From an uncultured Butyricicoccus sp. (GTDB taxonomy: Bacteria > Bacillota > Clostridia > Oscillospirales > Butyricicoccaceae): a stretch of 41,622 nucleotides of DNA. Under the pieces are notes generated by a model. It did not search any database. It was not told the origin of the DNA and saw only the letters and a list, made by a program, of their open reading frames with translations. The stretch spans positions 1 to 41,622 of the forward strand of contig URFQ01000012.1 of the NCBI GenBank assembly GCA_900547195.1. The letters are read 5' to 3'. Positions 1-6,842 of this stretch are shown one piece after another (the stretch's first letter is position 1; each line of letters starts with the position of its first letter). The translations under genes were made by a program, and so were the position numbers.

Positions 1-53
1 CTTTTTTGAGAATTTTATACGCGCTGTGGCGCGGGGAGCTTTTTCGACAAGCT
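1..53. repeat. Edge-truncated copy of an intergenic repeat
   Basis: These 53 bases match 4654-4706 with a single mismatch (C at 32, T at 4685). Only the right end of the unit lies inside the window; the fuller copy is 4515-4706. Confidence 0.85.
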
Positions 54-79
54 AACGCGCTCGTAGAGCGCGTTTTTTT
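54..79 (+). terminator. Intrinsic terminator of a gene left of the window
   Basis: Stem AACGCGCTC (54-62) / GAGCGCGTT (66-74) with a GTA loop, followed by T75-T79. It sits directly against the repeat end and would stop a rightward transcript entering from outside the window. Confidence 0.75.
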
Positions 80-112
80 AATTGCCTGCATTTCGATAAT
101 ATGGAAAAAATG

Positions 113-141
113 TTGCCGAAAACCACAGGATGACGTATAAT
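113..141 (+). promoter_or_regulatory. Promoter of the HxlR regulator gene
   Basis: TTGCCG (113-118), 17-bp spacer, TATAAT (136-141). The 5' leader of about 150 nt contains a direct repeat GATACTAAG (177-185) / GATACCAAAG (196-205), which might be an autoregulatory site; that last point is a guess. Confidence 0.6.
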
Positions 142-296
142 AGAACCATAAAATATCTCTGGAAAACAGCATTTTTGATACTAAGTTTCCTGGAGGATAC
201 CAAAGGCTGTGCGCACAAGGGAGAGCGTGCGCCACCGGGTGGAGCCGGCGCCGGATGGTATGGGACTGTCGGATTGTGGAAAGCGAGAGGAATGCA

Positions 297-629
297 ATGA
301 CGAGGAAAACTACCTGTCCAGTGGAAACCACACTGCTGCTGATCGGCAACCGTTGGAAAATACTGATTATCCGTGACCTGATGGGCGGGACGCGGCGTTT
401 TGGCGAACTAAAAAAATCGGTGGGTGCGATTACGCAGAAGGTGCTGGCCAGCAACCTGCGCGAGATGGAGGCCGACGGTCTGGTCACGCGCACCGCTTAT
501 GCCGAAATGCCGCCCCGCGTCGAATATTCGCTGACCGAGGCTGGGCGCAGCCTGCGCCCCATTCTTGACGCCATGACCCAGTGGGGAGAGGACTATCAGC
601 GTAATCTTTCGCTGGTGCATGCAGAATAA
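297..629 (+). CDS. HxlR-family winged-helix transcriptional regulator
   Basis: A 110-residue protein made almost entirely of one HxlR-type winged helix: the opening CPVETTLLLIGNRWKILIIR, then the FGELKKSVGAITQKVLASNLREM recognition region (cited here by its ends, FGELKK and NLREME), then the wing RVEYSLTEAG. An upstream in-frame ATG at 255 was not chosen because ATG 297 has AGAGG at 286-290 with a 6-nt spacer. Family members are usually small repressors or activators that sense redox state, aldehydes or metabolites and often act on a neighbouring gene. The natural target may lie left of the window, because the right neighbour is convergent. The N-terminal Cys (CPVE) is the position often used for thiol sensing in this family; its role here is inferred. 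Confidence 0.9.
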   Translation: MTRKTTCPVETTLLLIGNRWKILIIRDLMGGTRRFGELKKSVGAITQKVLASNLREMEADGLVTRTAYAEMPPRVEYSLTEAGRSLRPILDAMTQWGEDYQRNLSLVHAE

Positions 630-631
630 GG

Positions 632-659
632 AACAGCCGTCCCGGCCGGGACGGCTGTT
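632..659. terminator. Bidirectional terminator between convergent regulators
   Basis: Perfect 28-bp palindrome AACAGCCGTCCCGG / CCGGGACGGCTGTT lying 3 bp after the HxlR stop and 5 bp from the LacI stop. A short T-run follows on the plus strand. It can serve both convergent genes. Confidence 0.8.
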
Positions 660-664
660 TTCGT

Positions 665-1684
665 TTAGAGCAGCTCTTTGGTATAAATGCTGGTTTCCAC
701 ATAGCGCACCGCTGTTTTGGGCGGCCGGTTGTGTGCAAGCAGGGCGTACATGACCAGAATCGCCTCGTAGGCCTGCGTGGAAAAGTCCTGCTCGACCACA
801 AAATCGAGCATACCGGTCTTGAGGCCGCGGATGGCGGGCTGGGTCAGGTCGTTGGCCACCACGTGCACCTTATAACGCAGGTGGGCTTTCTTAATCGCAT
901 CCATGCAGGCGGGAACGCTTTCGGTGCCCATATAGACCCCGCGCACGCTGCTATCGCGCTGCAGGGCTTCCAACACCGCGTCATAGGTCAGGTCATACCG
1001 TTCAAAGCACTGGGCGAGCTGCACGCGGTCGCCCCCAATGCCGAGCGAGGCGGCATGGGCGTAGAAGCTTTCCACACGGCTGCGGTTCGACAAAAATTCT
1101 AAATTTCCAGTGACCGCGAGGATTTTGTCACGCGGGCCCAGGCTGCGTGCGAGCAGCCCGGCGGCAACCTGCCCGCTTTTTGCGAGATCCTGCCCGACAT
1201 GGCATATCCGCCGGCTCGTGGGGAGGTCGGAATTGTAGGTCACTACGGGCACGCCCTGTGCCGCCAGATCGTCAATTTTGGTGCGGAGCAGCACATTGTC
1301 GGCTGCATTGAGGATGATCCCGGCCGCTCCGTTTTCCAGCAGATGGTCGATGCGCTGGATGTATTCCCGGTCGGAACGGCTGCCCATGGTCTCCACCTGA
1401 AGCAATAGCTCGCCTGGGCGCAGGGCGCGCCCGGCGCGGCGGATGCCGCGTTCGGTCTGTCGGCGGAAGTAATCATTTTCCCATTTTGCAACCAGAAAGC
1501 CAATCTGTGCCGCGTGGTCGGAGGGCGCGGCTGAGCGCGGATGGACATAACCGGTCTCCTGCACGGCGCGCAGCACCTTTTTTCGCACTTCGGGGCTGAC
1601 ATAAGGCCGGTCGTTGAGCACGCGGTCGACCGTGCCGCGGGACACGCCGCACATGCGGGCAAGGCTGAGGATGGTAGGCTTCAT
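665..1684 (-). CDS. LacI-family transcriptional regulator
   Basis: 339 residues. Residues 1-50 form a LacI-type helix-turn-helix (LARMCGVSRGTVDRVLND) with the hinge-helix region after it; residues 60-330 resemble the periplasmic-binding sugar domain of the RbsR/XylF-like type (QIGFLVAKWENDYF near the start, GIILNAADN, VVTYNSDLP, DFVVEQDFSTQAYEAI near the end). The recognition helix has TVDRVLN rather than the commoner TVSRVLN. The start is supported by AGGAGG about 6 nt upstream. It is divergent from an inositol-dehydrogenase-like gene, and two similar 15-bp dyads lie in the shared 261-bp gap, so it probably controls that oxidoreductase in response to a sugar or polyol. The ligand cannot be read from sequence. 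Confidence 0.92.
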   Translation of the reverse strand: MKPTILSLARMCGVSRGTVDRVLNDRPYVSPEVRKKVLRAVQETGYVHPRSAAPSDHAAQIGFLVAKWENDYFRRQTERGIRRAGRALRPGELLLQVETMGSRSDREYIQRIDHLLENGAAGIILNAADNVLLRTKIDDLAAQGVPVVTYNSDLPTSRRICHVGQDLAKSGQVAAGLLARSLGPRDKILAVTGNLEFLSNRSRVESFYAHAASLGIGGDRVQLAQCFERYDLTYDAVLEALQRDSSVRGVYMGTESVPACMDAIKKAHLRYKVHVVANDLTQPAIRGLKTGMLDFVVEQDFSTQAYEAILVMYALLAHNRPPKTAVRYVETSIYTKELL

Positions 1685-1704
1685 GGTAAATCCTCCTTTT
1701 TGCC

Positions 1705-1733
1705 ATTATATCAGGTTCTTGTGTATATGTCAC
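1705..1733 (-). promoter_or_regulatory. Promoter of the LacI-type gene
   Basis: On the minus strand GTGACA (1733-1728), 17-bp spacer, TATAAT (1710-1705). The transcript would have a very short leader of roughly 14 nt carrying just the AGGAGG site. Confidence 0.6.
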
Positions 1734-1779
1734 GGAAAAAAGCACAGGGCACAGAAATTTCGCTCAATTCAGATAAAGT

Positions 1780-1794
1780 AAGTTCAGCGAACTT
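1780..1794. promoter_or_regulatory. Putative LacI-type operator O1
   Basis: AAGTTC-AGC-GAACTT, a perfect 6-bp dyad with a 3-bp centre, in the gap between the divergent regulator and oxidoreductase genes. It lies upstream of the oxidoreductase promoter. Confidence 0.6.
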
Positions 1795-1820
1795 CATAAA
1801 AAAACCAAACCCAAATGAGG

Positions 1821-1835
1821 CAGTTTCCCGAACTT
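1821..1835. promoter_or_regulatory. Putative LacI-type operator O2
   Basis: CAGTTTCCCGAACTT, an imperfect copy of O1 (the GAACTT half is identical). Its centre is 41 bp from the centre of O1, about four helical turns, and it ends 12 bp before the -35 of the oxidoreductase promoter. Both sites would fit binding or looping by the adjacent regulator. Confidence 0.5.
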
Positions 1836-1847
1836 ATTTTGAAATCA

Positions 1848-1876
1848 TTGACTTTCCAGGGGCGCTGCACTACAAT
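1848..1876 (+). promoter_or_regulatory. Promoter of the Gfo/Idh/MocA oxidoreductase
   Basis: TTGACT (1848-1853), 17-bp spacer, TACAAT (1871-1876). It lies just after O2 and 70 bp ahead of the start codon. Confidence 0.75.
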
Positions 1877-1945
1877 TGAGACAGTTAAAAACGTAAGAAT
1901 AGTTGCAAGAATAGCTGCTGTTTGTGTATTAATGGAGGTATTGCC

Positions 1946-2959
1946 GTGAAAAAATTGCGCGTTGGTATTGCGGGCCTTGGCCGTCTGGGAAAGGTCCATG
2001 CAAATAATCTTGCAAATAAAATTTCGGGCGCAGAGCTGGTTGCAGCCTGCTCGATTATGCCCGCGGAACTGGAGTATGCACAGAAGGAACTGCGCGTGCA
2101 GCAGGTCTACACCGATTATAAGGAGATGATTGCAAGCCCGGACATTGACGCAGTCGCGATTGTCACCACCTCATCCGAGCACTGCTGGCAGATTGCCGCG
2201 GCTTTGGACGCGGGCAAGCATGTTTTCTCCGACAAGCCGCTCGGCGTGACGCTTGAAGAGTGCAGGCTCGCGGAGGAGGCGGTGGAACGCCATCCGGAAC
2301 TGACCTTTGTGCTCGGTTTCATGCGCCGCTTTGACCCATCCTATGCATACGCCAAGAAAAAGATTGAGGCGGGCGCAATCGGTACCCCGTACATGGTAAA
2401 GGCGACCGGCATCGACCCGGAAGCCACGGTCGAAGGCTCTATCCGCTTCGCACCTACCTCGGGCGGCATCTTCATCGATATGGCCATCCATGACATCGAC
2501 CTGATGCGCTGGTTCCTCGGCGCGGAGGCGACCGAGGTTTACGCACTCGGCGCGACCTTCAAACATCCGGAGTTCCGGGAAGCGGGCGACGATGAGACCG
2601 GCGTAGCAACCTATAAGTTTGACAATGGCGCCATCGGCACCATCCACGTTGGCCGCACCGCGCCGCACGGCTACCATATCGAGACCGAGGTCGTTGGCAC
2701 GGAGGGTTCTATCCGTATCAGCCCGGTACCGGCCAAGAACCTGGCGGTCCTGTACGACAAGCACGGCGTCGTCACCGAGTGTGTCGAGAACTTCGGCGTG
2801 CGCTTTGCAGACGCCTATCGTCTGGAAATGGAAGAGTTCGTTGACTGTGCGCTGACCGGCCGCAAGCCCGGCGTGACCGTTTACGACGGCACCAGATCCA
2901 CCAGGATCGGCTTTGCGACCACGGAAGCGTGGAAGACCGGTAAGATTGTGGAGATTTAA
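1946..2959 (+). CDS. Gfo/Idh/MocA oxidoreductase, inositol 2-dehydrogenase-like
   Basis: 337 residues with a GTG start, chosen because GGAGG (1934-1938) lies 7 nt upstream; the upstream ATG at 1922 has no ribosome site. The N-terminal Rossmann fold carries GIAGLGRLGKVH (residues 7-18). The family catalytic residues are present: Lys97 in SDKPLG, and Asp178 and His182 in FIDMAIHDIDL. This pattern and length fit NAD-dependent myo-inositol (or scyllo-inositol/sugar) 2-dehydrogenases. No other inositol catabolic gene lies in the window, so the true substrate could be another cyclitol or sugar. It is probably regulated by the divergent LacI-type protein through the two dyads at 1780-1835. Confidence 0.9.
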   Translation: MKKLRVGIAGLGRLGKVHANNLANKISGAELVAACSIMPAELEYAQKELRVQQVYTDYKEMIASPDIDAVAIVTTSSEHCWQIAAALDAGKHVFSDKPLGVTLEECRLAEEAVERHPELTFVLGFMRRFDPSYAYAKKKIEAGAIGTPYMVKATGIDPEATVEGSIRFAPTSGGIFIDMAIHDIDLMRWFLGAEATEVYALGATFKHPEFREAGDDETGVATYKFDNGAIGTIHVGRTAPHGYHIETEVVGTEGSIRISPVPAKNLAVLYDKHGVVTECVENFGVRFADAYRLEMEEFVDCALTGRKPGVTVYDGTRSTRIGFATTEAWKTGKIVEI

Positions 2960-2972
2960 ATCCGATTACCCG

Positions 2973-3016
2973 AAAAAGGCGGGCCTGCCGCAGACGCGGC
3001 GGCAGGCTCGCTTTTT
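2973..3016 (+). terminator. Terminator of the oxidoreductase gene
   Basis: Stem GCCTGCCGC (2983-2991) / GCGGCAGGC (2999-3007), extended by GCGG/TCGC with one G-U pair and flanked by an A-tract and TTTTT. Confidence 0.9.
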
Positions 3017-3019
3017 CAT

Positions 3020-3199
3020 GCGCAAAAGCGCCCGAAATTTGCAAAATATGGGCGCTTTGCGCCGCATTTCGATCCGGGAGAAAAGAAAGGGCAAAATACA
3101 ATGCTTAGCATGTTTCGGGGGCTTCACCGCCCTCGTCGAGCGCATCTTCTGGCGAAAAACCAGAGATGAGGAATCCCGCAAGCGAGGAATATAGAATTA
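3020..3199. other. Intergenic stretch with a long palindrome, no convincing gene
   Basis: The gap holds an imperfect stem GCGCAAAAGCGCCC (3020-3033) / GGGCGCTTTGCGC (3050-3062) with an AT-rich loop. A very short reading frame follows an AGAAAGGG at about 3085-3092 but has no recognisable content. Otherwise nothing identified. Confidence 0.5.
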
Positions 3200-3227
3200 C
3201 CCCCGTTTCTCAGAAAAGAAACGGGGG
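3200..3227 (-). terminator. Hairpin after lrgB
   Basis: Stem CCCCCGTTTCT (3200-3210) / AGAAACGGGGG (3217-3227), located 7 bp past the lrgB stop on the minus strand. The T-run is poor, so termination is likely but not certain. Confidence 0.65.
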
Positions 3228-3233
3228 CATTTT

Positions 3234-3929
3234 CTACAGCAGCACTGCCGAGCAAACCGAAAGAATTACTGCGGTGATCAGGCCGGAGATGCCGATGGCA
3301 AGGCCGCTCATTGCGCCCTCAACCTCGCCGAGCTCCAGCGCGCGCGAGGTACCGACCGCATGGGAGGCGGTGCCAATGGCGATGCCGGTGACGACCGGAT
3401 GCTTGATGCCGAGGAGCCTGAGCGCCGTGGGCAGAAAGACCGCGCCCACGATGCCGGTAAAGACAATGGCGAGCGAGGTGACTGCCGTCAGGCCGCCCAT
3501 GGACTGGCTCAGCGCCACCCCGATGGGCGTGGTCACCGATTTCGGCAGCAGCGAGAAGATCATCTGGCGGTCCAGCCCGAAGAGCTTCCCAAACAGGTAT
3601 ACGCTGCCGATGCTGGCGGCAGAACCCGCCAGCGCACCGACAAGGATGGGAAGCAGGTGTTTTTTGAGCACCTCCAGCTGGCGGTAGATCGGGAGGGCGA
3701 GCGAAATGGTGGCCGGGGTCAGGCACAGGGTCAGGAACCCGCCGCCCTCGTTGTATTCGTCAAGCGGCACGCGGAAAAGGATCAGGTATGCGCCCACGAG
3801 GATGCACCCGATGAGCAGGGGATTGGCAATCGGGGAACCAGTTTTTTTGTTGACCCATTGGCCGGCGGCAAAGGCGAGCAGGGTGAGCGCCAGATAGAAA
3901 ACCGGCGTGGAGAGCGCGTCGCGCATCAT
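3234..3929 (-). CDS. lrgB: LrgB/CidB-family membrane protein
   Basis: 231 residues and very hydrophobic, with about six to seven membrane segments. It carries the LrgB family features: the PLLIGCILVGAYLILF region, the central LPKSVTTPIGVALSQSMGG motif, and the GIAIGTASHAVGTSRA segment near the C-terminus. The ATG at 3929 overlaps the lrgA stop by 4 nt (ATGA), which fits translational coupling; a much longer upstream reading frame exists but runs antisense through lrgA sequence in another frame. LrgA/LrgB-type pairs act at the membrane in control of murein hydrolase activity or lysis, and plant and bacterial relatives export small organic acids such as pyruvate or glycolate. Which applies here is not decided by the sequence. 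Confidence 0.93.
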   Translation of the reverse strand: MMRDALSTPVFYLALTLLAFAAGQWVNKKTGSPIANPLLIGCILVGAYLILFRVPLDEYNEGGGFLTLCLTPATISLALPIYRQLEVLKKHLLPILVGALAGSAASIGSVYLFGKLFGLDRQMIFSLLPKSVTTPIGVALSQSMGGLTAVTSLAIVFTGIVGAVFLPTALRLLGIKHPVVTGIAIGTASHAVGTSRALELGEVEGAMSGLAIGISGLITAVILSVCSAVLL

Positions 3930-4372
3930 TCCTCGCCCCCTTCTTGGCCGCGGGACAAAAACGCAGGACGCGGCAGGTCTGTGGAAGCGGCGGTGTGGCA
4001 GCCGCGCTCGCGAGCCTTTGCGCTGCGCTTTTGGAGCCGGAGCACCAGGTGTACGGTGCCTGCGGTGACGAATGCGGTGATAAAAGTGGTCAGTACGCAA
4101 ACGGCAAGAATGGATGCCAGCTGGCTGTGCAGGTCGGCGTACAGCTCCAGAATGCCCAAACTGACCGGCAAAAAGAAAATCGCCATGTTTTTCAGAAAAA
4201 AGTCCGCGGCATGCTCAATATGCCGCGATTTGAGCACCCGGGTGACGAGCAGCACGAGCAGCAGCATCATGCCGAGCACATTGCCCGGCAGCGCGCCGCC
4301 GATGAGGGTGGAGAGGACGTCGCCCGCCGCGCATAAAGCAAGGATGACGCCAAGCTCACGAAGATCATTCAA
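3926..4372 (-). CDS. lrgA: LrgA/CidA-family holin-like membrane protein
   Basis: 148 residues, beginning with TTG at 4372. This start is chosen because it gives the family N-terminus (NDLRELGVILALCAAGDVLS) and has GGAGG 9 nt upstream; the open frame continues to 4600 but that extension runs into a repeat. The LPGNVLGMMLLLVLL motif matches the LrgA family signature LPGsvlGm. There are four membrane segments followed by a charged tail (RLQKRSAKARE). It is the first gene of an lrgA-lrgB operon, and the two proteins are expected to act together. Confidence 0.9.
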   Translation of the reverse strand: MNDLRELGVILALCAAGDVLSTLIGGALPGNVLGMMLLLVLLVTRVLKSRHIEHAADFFLKNMAIFFLPVSLGILELYADLHSQLASILAVCVLTTFITAFVTAGTVHLVLRLQKRSAKARERGCHTAASTDLPRPAFLSRGQEGGEE

Positions 4373-4432
4373 GGGAAAAGGCCTCCTGTTCCAGCGACCG
4401 CTGATAAGCAGTCGAATTGTTATCCGCAGAAT

Positions 4433-4460
4433 ATTATACGCCCATTTGCGACATTTGCAA
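4433..4460 (-). promoter_or_regulatory. Putative lrgA promoter
   Basis: On the minus strand TTGCAA (4460-4455), 16-bp spacer, TATAAT (4438-4433), about 60 nt ahead of the TTG start. Confidence 0.55.
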
Positions 4461-4493
4461 GGGAAAAACTGAAGATGCCGGAAAAAGGCAGAA

Positions 4494-4514
4494 AAACCCC
4501 GGTTGCCCGGGGGT
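4494..4514 (-). terminator. Terminator-like hairpin left of the intergenic repeat
   Basis: CCCCGG / CCGGGG stem with A-run 4493-4497 on the plus strand, i.e. a T-run for leftward transcription. It is nearly the same as the hairpin at 4707-4724, so the repeat between them is bracketed by two similar terminators. Confidence 0.55.
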
Positions 4515-4706
4515 CCAGACTGTCGAAAAACTACAGTTTTTCGACAAGTACGCCCGCCGCCATAAATGGCTCTGGGCGAGGGAGTTTTGAAAAGGCGCAT
4601 AAATGAGCCATTTCAAAACTCTTGTTGTCAAAAAAGTCAGGCACATGTCCTGACTTTTTTGAGAATTTTATACGCGCTGTGGCGTGGGGAGCTTTTTCGA
4701 CAAGCT
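4515..4706. repeat. Intergenic multi-hairpin repeat unit
   Basis: Three consecutive inverted repeats are visible: TGTCGAAAAACT / AGTTTTTCGACA (4521-4546, 2-nt loop), GAGTTTTGAAA / TTTCAAAACTC (4582-4621) and TCAAAAAAGTCAGG / CCTGACTTTTTTGA (4628-4662, loop CACATGT). The right 53 bp recur at the window's left edge. No protein is encoded. This is probably a dispersed non-autonomous element, or a repeat with terminator activity. Confidence 0.7.
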
Positions 4707-4724
4707 AAAACCCCGGTTTCCGGG
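4707..4724 (-). terminator. Terminator of the flippase gene
   Basis: Read leftward: CCCCGG-AAA-CCGGGG followed by TTTT, 9 bp after the flippase stop. Confidence 0.8.
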
Positions 4725-4732
4725 GGTCTTCA

Positions 4733-6181
4733 CTAGTTCCGTTTCCGTTTTTTGAGCAGGCTTTTCAGCTCTTCCCTGGCTTCGCCGGAGGCGATCAGGC
4801 AGGCCGCGTACACGCACGCGCCCACCGCAATGGCCAGCGCCAGCCGCACGAAATTGCCCACAGGCAGGCGGGTGCAGGCAAAGGCGGCTGCGCCGCACAG
4901 CGCCGCGGAAACCAGAATGCGTACAAACGAGCCGAGTGGGACGCGCCACATGAAATACTTGCGCACGCGGAAAGCGGTCAGGAAAAAATAGGCCGCAAAC
5001 GCGACGACCGAACCCATCGCGCCGCCCGTAAAGCCCATGAGCTGCACGAACACAATGCTCGACACAATCTTGACCAGCATGGCGATGGCGCAGTTCGAGA
5101 GCACGGGCCTCGTGTCCTGCTCCAGCTCATAGCCCTTGTTTGCGTATTCGGTCAGGCCCATAAAGACCATGGCAAACGCGGTCATCCAAATGACCGGCGC
5201 GCCCGCGTCATAGCCCTCCGCGAAAAACACGCGGCAGAATGTGCCGGACACCGCCGCAAGGCCGAAGGCCGCGGGCAGGGCCACCAGCAGATACAGCCGC
5301 ACGCCCGCGCCGAGCAGCACCTTGGCTTCGTCATGGCTGCGTTCGTTCCACGCGCGCAGCACGGCCGGATACACGCCGCGCAGCACGCCGACCGAAAGCA
5401 TGGTGAACACCGAGTTCGGGATGGAGCTGTTATAGTAATAGACGCCGCCGGTCGCGTCCCCGAACACGCCGTAGATGTAGAAGCGGTCGAAGAGGGTCAG
5501 CAGCCCGGAGCACAGCGCCACGCCCATCAGCGGCACGCCGTAGGCGAGCAGCTTTTGCAGCATGGCGCGGGACGCGCGGCGCAGTCGCACGACCGACGGC
5601 ATGCCCAGCGCGAACAGCGCGCCGATGGCGCCGGCGCCGTCCGCGACGATGTTCGCCGCAAAAGCCGGGGTCGGGTCGGGGAAATTGCTCTTGCCGCCCA
5701 CCAGAATGATGGCGACAATCAGCTTCAGGGAAGCCGAAAGCAGGGAAAAAAGGATGGCGGGTTTGACACGGTCAAGCTGCACCAGCGTGCCGATCAGGAT
5801 GGTGAACGCGGTGTAGGTGCAGAACATGATGGAGCCGGGCAGGAAACGCCCGTCGCCGGTCGCAGCGCCGAGCACGGCGCAGCCCGCCACGCCCACGGCG
5901 CCGAGAACGAGGTACACGGCCGTCATGGTGGAAAGCAGCCCGCCCGCCTTGTCCCGCTTGTACTCTTCCGCGGCGTAGCGCGTGGAAGAGTTCGCCATCC
6001 ACGCGGCCACAAGCAGATAGGCGAAGTTCATGGTCTGCTGCACGAAGCCGAACGCGCCCGCGGCCGGTTTGGTGAAGATGTGCGTGTAAAGCGACGACAT
6101 CATCAGCAGCAGCACGCCTTCGAGCACCTTGGCGGGCAGGAACAGCATGGCGTTGCGCGTCATTGTGTTTTTTTCAGACAT
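4733..6181 (-). CDS. MOP-superfamily lipid-linked oligosaccharide flippase (Wzx/RfbX-like)
   Basis: 482 residues with about 14 predicted membrane segments and a basic C-terminus (KSLLKKRKRN). The layout, including FDRFYIYGVFGDATGGVYYYNSSIPN after the sixth helix region and TEYANKGYELEQDTR in the second half, is that of polysaccharide biosynthesis flippases that move undecaprenyl-linked sugars across the membrane. AAGGGG precedes the ATG at 6181; a second ATG at 6163 is possible. It is divergent from a glycosyltransferase-pyruvyltransferase fusion, which fits a role in making a surface or secondary cell-wall polysaccharide. Murein precursor flippase (MurJ) activity is a less likely alternative. 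Confidence 0.85.
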   Translation of the reverse strand: MSEKNTMTRNAMLFLPAKVLEGVLLLMMSSLYTHIFTKPAAGAFGFVQQTMNFAYLLVAAWMANSSTRYAAEEYKRDKAGGLLSTMTAVYLVLGAVGVAGCAVLGAATGDGRFLPGSIMFCTYTAFTILIGTLVQLDRVKPAILFSLLSASLKLIVAIILVGGKSNFPDPTPAFAANIVADGAGAIGALFALGMPSVVRLRRASRAMLQKLLAYGVPLMGVALCSGLLTLFDRFYIYGVFGDATGGVYYYNSSIPNSVFTMLSVGVLRGVYPAVLRAWNERSHDEAKVLLGAGVRLYLLVALPAAFGLAAVSGTFCRVFFAEGYDAGAPVIWMTAFAMVFMGLTEYANKGYELEQDTRPVLSNCAIAMLVKIVSSIVFVQLMGFTGGAMGSVVAFAAYFFLTAFRVRKYFMWRVPLGSFVRILVSAALCGAAAFACTRLPVGNFVRLALAIAVGACVYAACLIASGEAREELKSLLKKRKRN

Positions 6182-6293
6182 GGGAGAAGCCCCTTTGGTT
6201 GGAAATATTACATTTTAGTCTACCATATCGCGGCGTGGATTGCAACGAAGGCGCAAAAATTGAAATATAGATGAAAAAAAGGCGGCAAACGGC
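6182..6293. other. Flippase upstream region
   Basis: An AT-rich stretch that should contain the flippase promoter; TAAAAT (6217-6212, minus) is a possible -10, but no good -35 was found. The gap continues to 7093 and its further contents are listed separately. Confidence 0.4.
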
Positions 6294-6324
6294 AAAAAAA
6301 GACCAGGGCACGATGGCCCCGGCC
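6294..6324 (-). terminator. Orphan leftward terminator
   Basis: On the minus strand GGCCGGGGC (6324-6316) pairs with GCCCTGGTC (6309-6301) with two G-U pairs, followed by seven Ts. No gene ends just upstream, so it may end a non-coding transcript started at the promoter 6685-6657. Confidence 0.6.
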
Positions 6325-6519
6325 TTTACTTGGAAAGATGTGGGCAAAATTTTCCGCCGGCGGGGCAGGGGAGGAAGCTACCATTCCTCCCGCACCGCCT
6401 TCGGAAAACAAAAAGCCGTGCAGGTGCACTGAGAGGACAGCGCCACACACGGCGAATTCACATAAGAAAAATGCGAACTTGCAAACAGCACCCTGCAAGC
6501 ATTATTTTGCGAAAGTCCC

Positions 6520-6548
6520 TTGTGAATTCTCACAAAATCGCGTATAAT
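6520..6548 (+). promoter_or_regulatory. Promoter of a candidate small RNA, overlapping a dyad
   Basis: TTGTGA (6520-6525), 17-bp spacer, TATAAT (6543-6548). The -35 is half of a 16-bp dyad TTGTGA-ATTC-TCACAA (6520-6535), which suggests repression by a dimeric regulator. It resembles but does not match the 18-bp Rex consensus. Confidence 0.55.
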
Positions 6549-6554
6549 GTGTTT

Positions 6555-6645
6555 GTGGTGCAGTATTGCTGCTGTGTATGGTGGGATCGTCACCTGCGCA
6601 GGCTGTGGGGTGGTGTGAGCACCCCACAGCTGCCGCATTTTTGTT
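6555..6645 (+). ncRNA. Candidate small RNA of about 90 nt
   Basis: Begins downstream of the promoter at 6520-6548 and ends at a strong terminator: GCTGTGGGGTG (6602-6612) / CACCCCACAGC (6620-6630) followed closely by TTTTT (6638-6642). No open frame with a ribosome site lies inside. It does not match the SRP, 6S or tmRNA signatures that I checked by eye. Confidence 0.45.
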
Positions 6646-6656
6646 TTCCTGCTCCC

Positions 6657-6685
6657 ATTATATCATGAAATAATATACAGGACAA
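6657..6685 (-). promoter_or_regulatory. Leftward promoter opposing the candidate small RNA
   Basis: On the minus strand TTGTCC (6685-6680), 17-bp spacer, TATAAT (6662-6657). A transcript from here would be fully antisense to 6555-6645 and could run to the orphan terminator at 6324-6294, about 350 nt. Confidence 0.5.
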
Positions 6686-6712
6686 TAGGGGAAATGAAAA
6701 AATGCCCCTGCC

Positions 6713-6741
6713 TTGACGGTGAGCGGGGAGAATGATATAAT
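6713..6741 (+). promoter_or_regulatory. Promoter of a type I antitoxin-like RNA
   Basis: TTGACG (6713-6718), 17-bp spacer, TATAAT (6736-6741). It drives a short transcript convergent with the tiny hydrophobic reading frame at 6830-6904. Confidence 0.7.
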
Positions 6742-6747
6742 TAAGTA

Positions 6748-6842
6748 TACAAAGGGCGCTGCCGGCAGACGGCTGACCCCATTGAGTCTATTATCAGAAT
6801 GATAACCGCTCAGGGTAGGATCTGGGCGGTTATCTTGCGTTT
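6748..6842 (+). ncRNA. Type I antitoxin-like antisense RNA
   Basis: The roughly 95-nt transcript starts after the promoter at 6713-6741. It ends with a 13-bp stem GATAACCGCTCAG (6801-6813) / CTGGGCGGTTATC (6822-6834). The core GCTGCCGGCAGACGGCT followed by GACCCCAT and the GATAACCGC...GCGGTTATC hairpin is, from memory, the hallmark of antisense RNAs paired with small 'putative holin-like' toxins in Firmicutes (the Lpt/TxpA-like type). It overlaps the 3' end of the opposing toxin message. Confidence 0.6.

Noticed and set aside
3166..3687. 173-codon plus-strand frame antisense to lrgB
   Set aside because: lrgB on the other strand has firm family motifs; this frame is its shadow.
3930..4100. 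57-residue extension of LrgB
   Set aside because: It overlaps lrgA coding sequence and is a basic, unstructured translation. ATG 3929 gives the ATGA overlap and the family start.
4373..4600. N-terminal extension of LrgA to an ATG at 4600
   Set aside because: It adds 76 residues without family similarity, crosses the intergenic repeat, and would put the start upstream of the predicted promoter. The TTG at 4372 has a ribosome site and gives the family N-terminus.
6520..6535. Rex operator
   Set aside because: The dyad TTGTGA-ATTC-TCACAA is 16 bp, two short of the Rex site, and lacks the inner pairs; a regulator cannot be named.
6378..6638. 86-codon frame on the minus strand in the 6.2-7.1 kb gap
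   Set aside because: No good ribosome site, no family features, and it crosses the terminator stem of the candidate small RNA.
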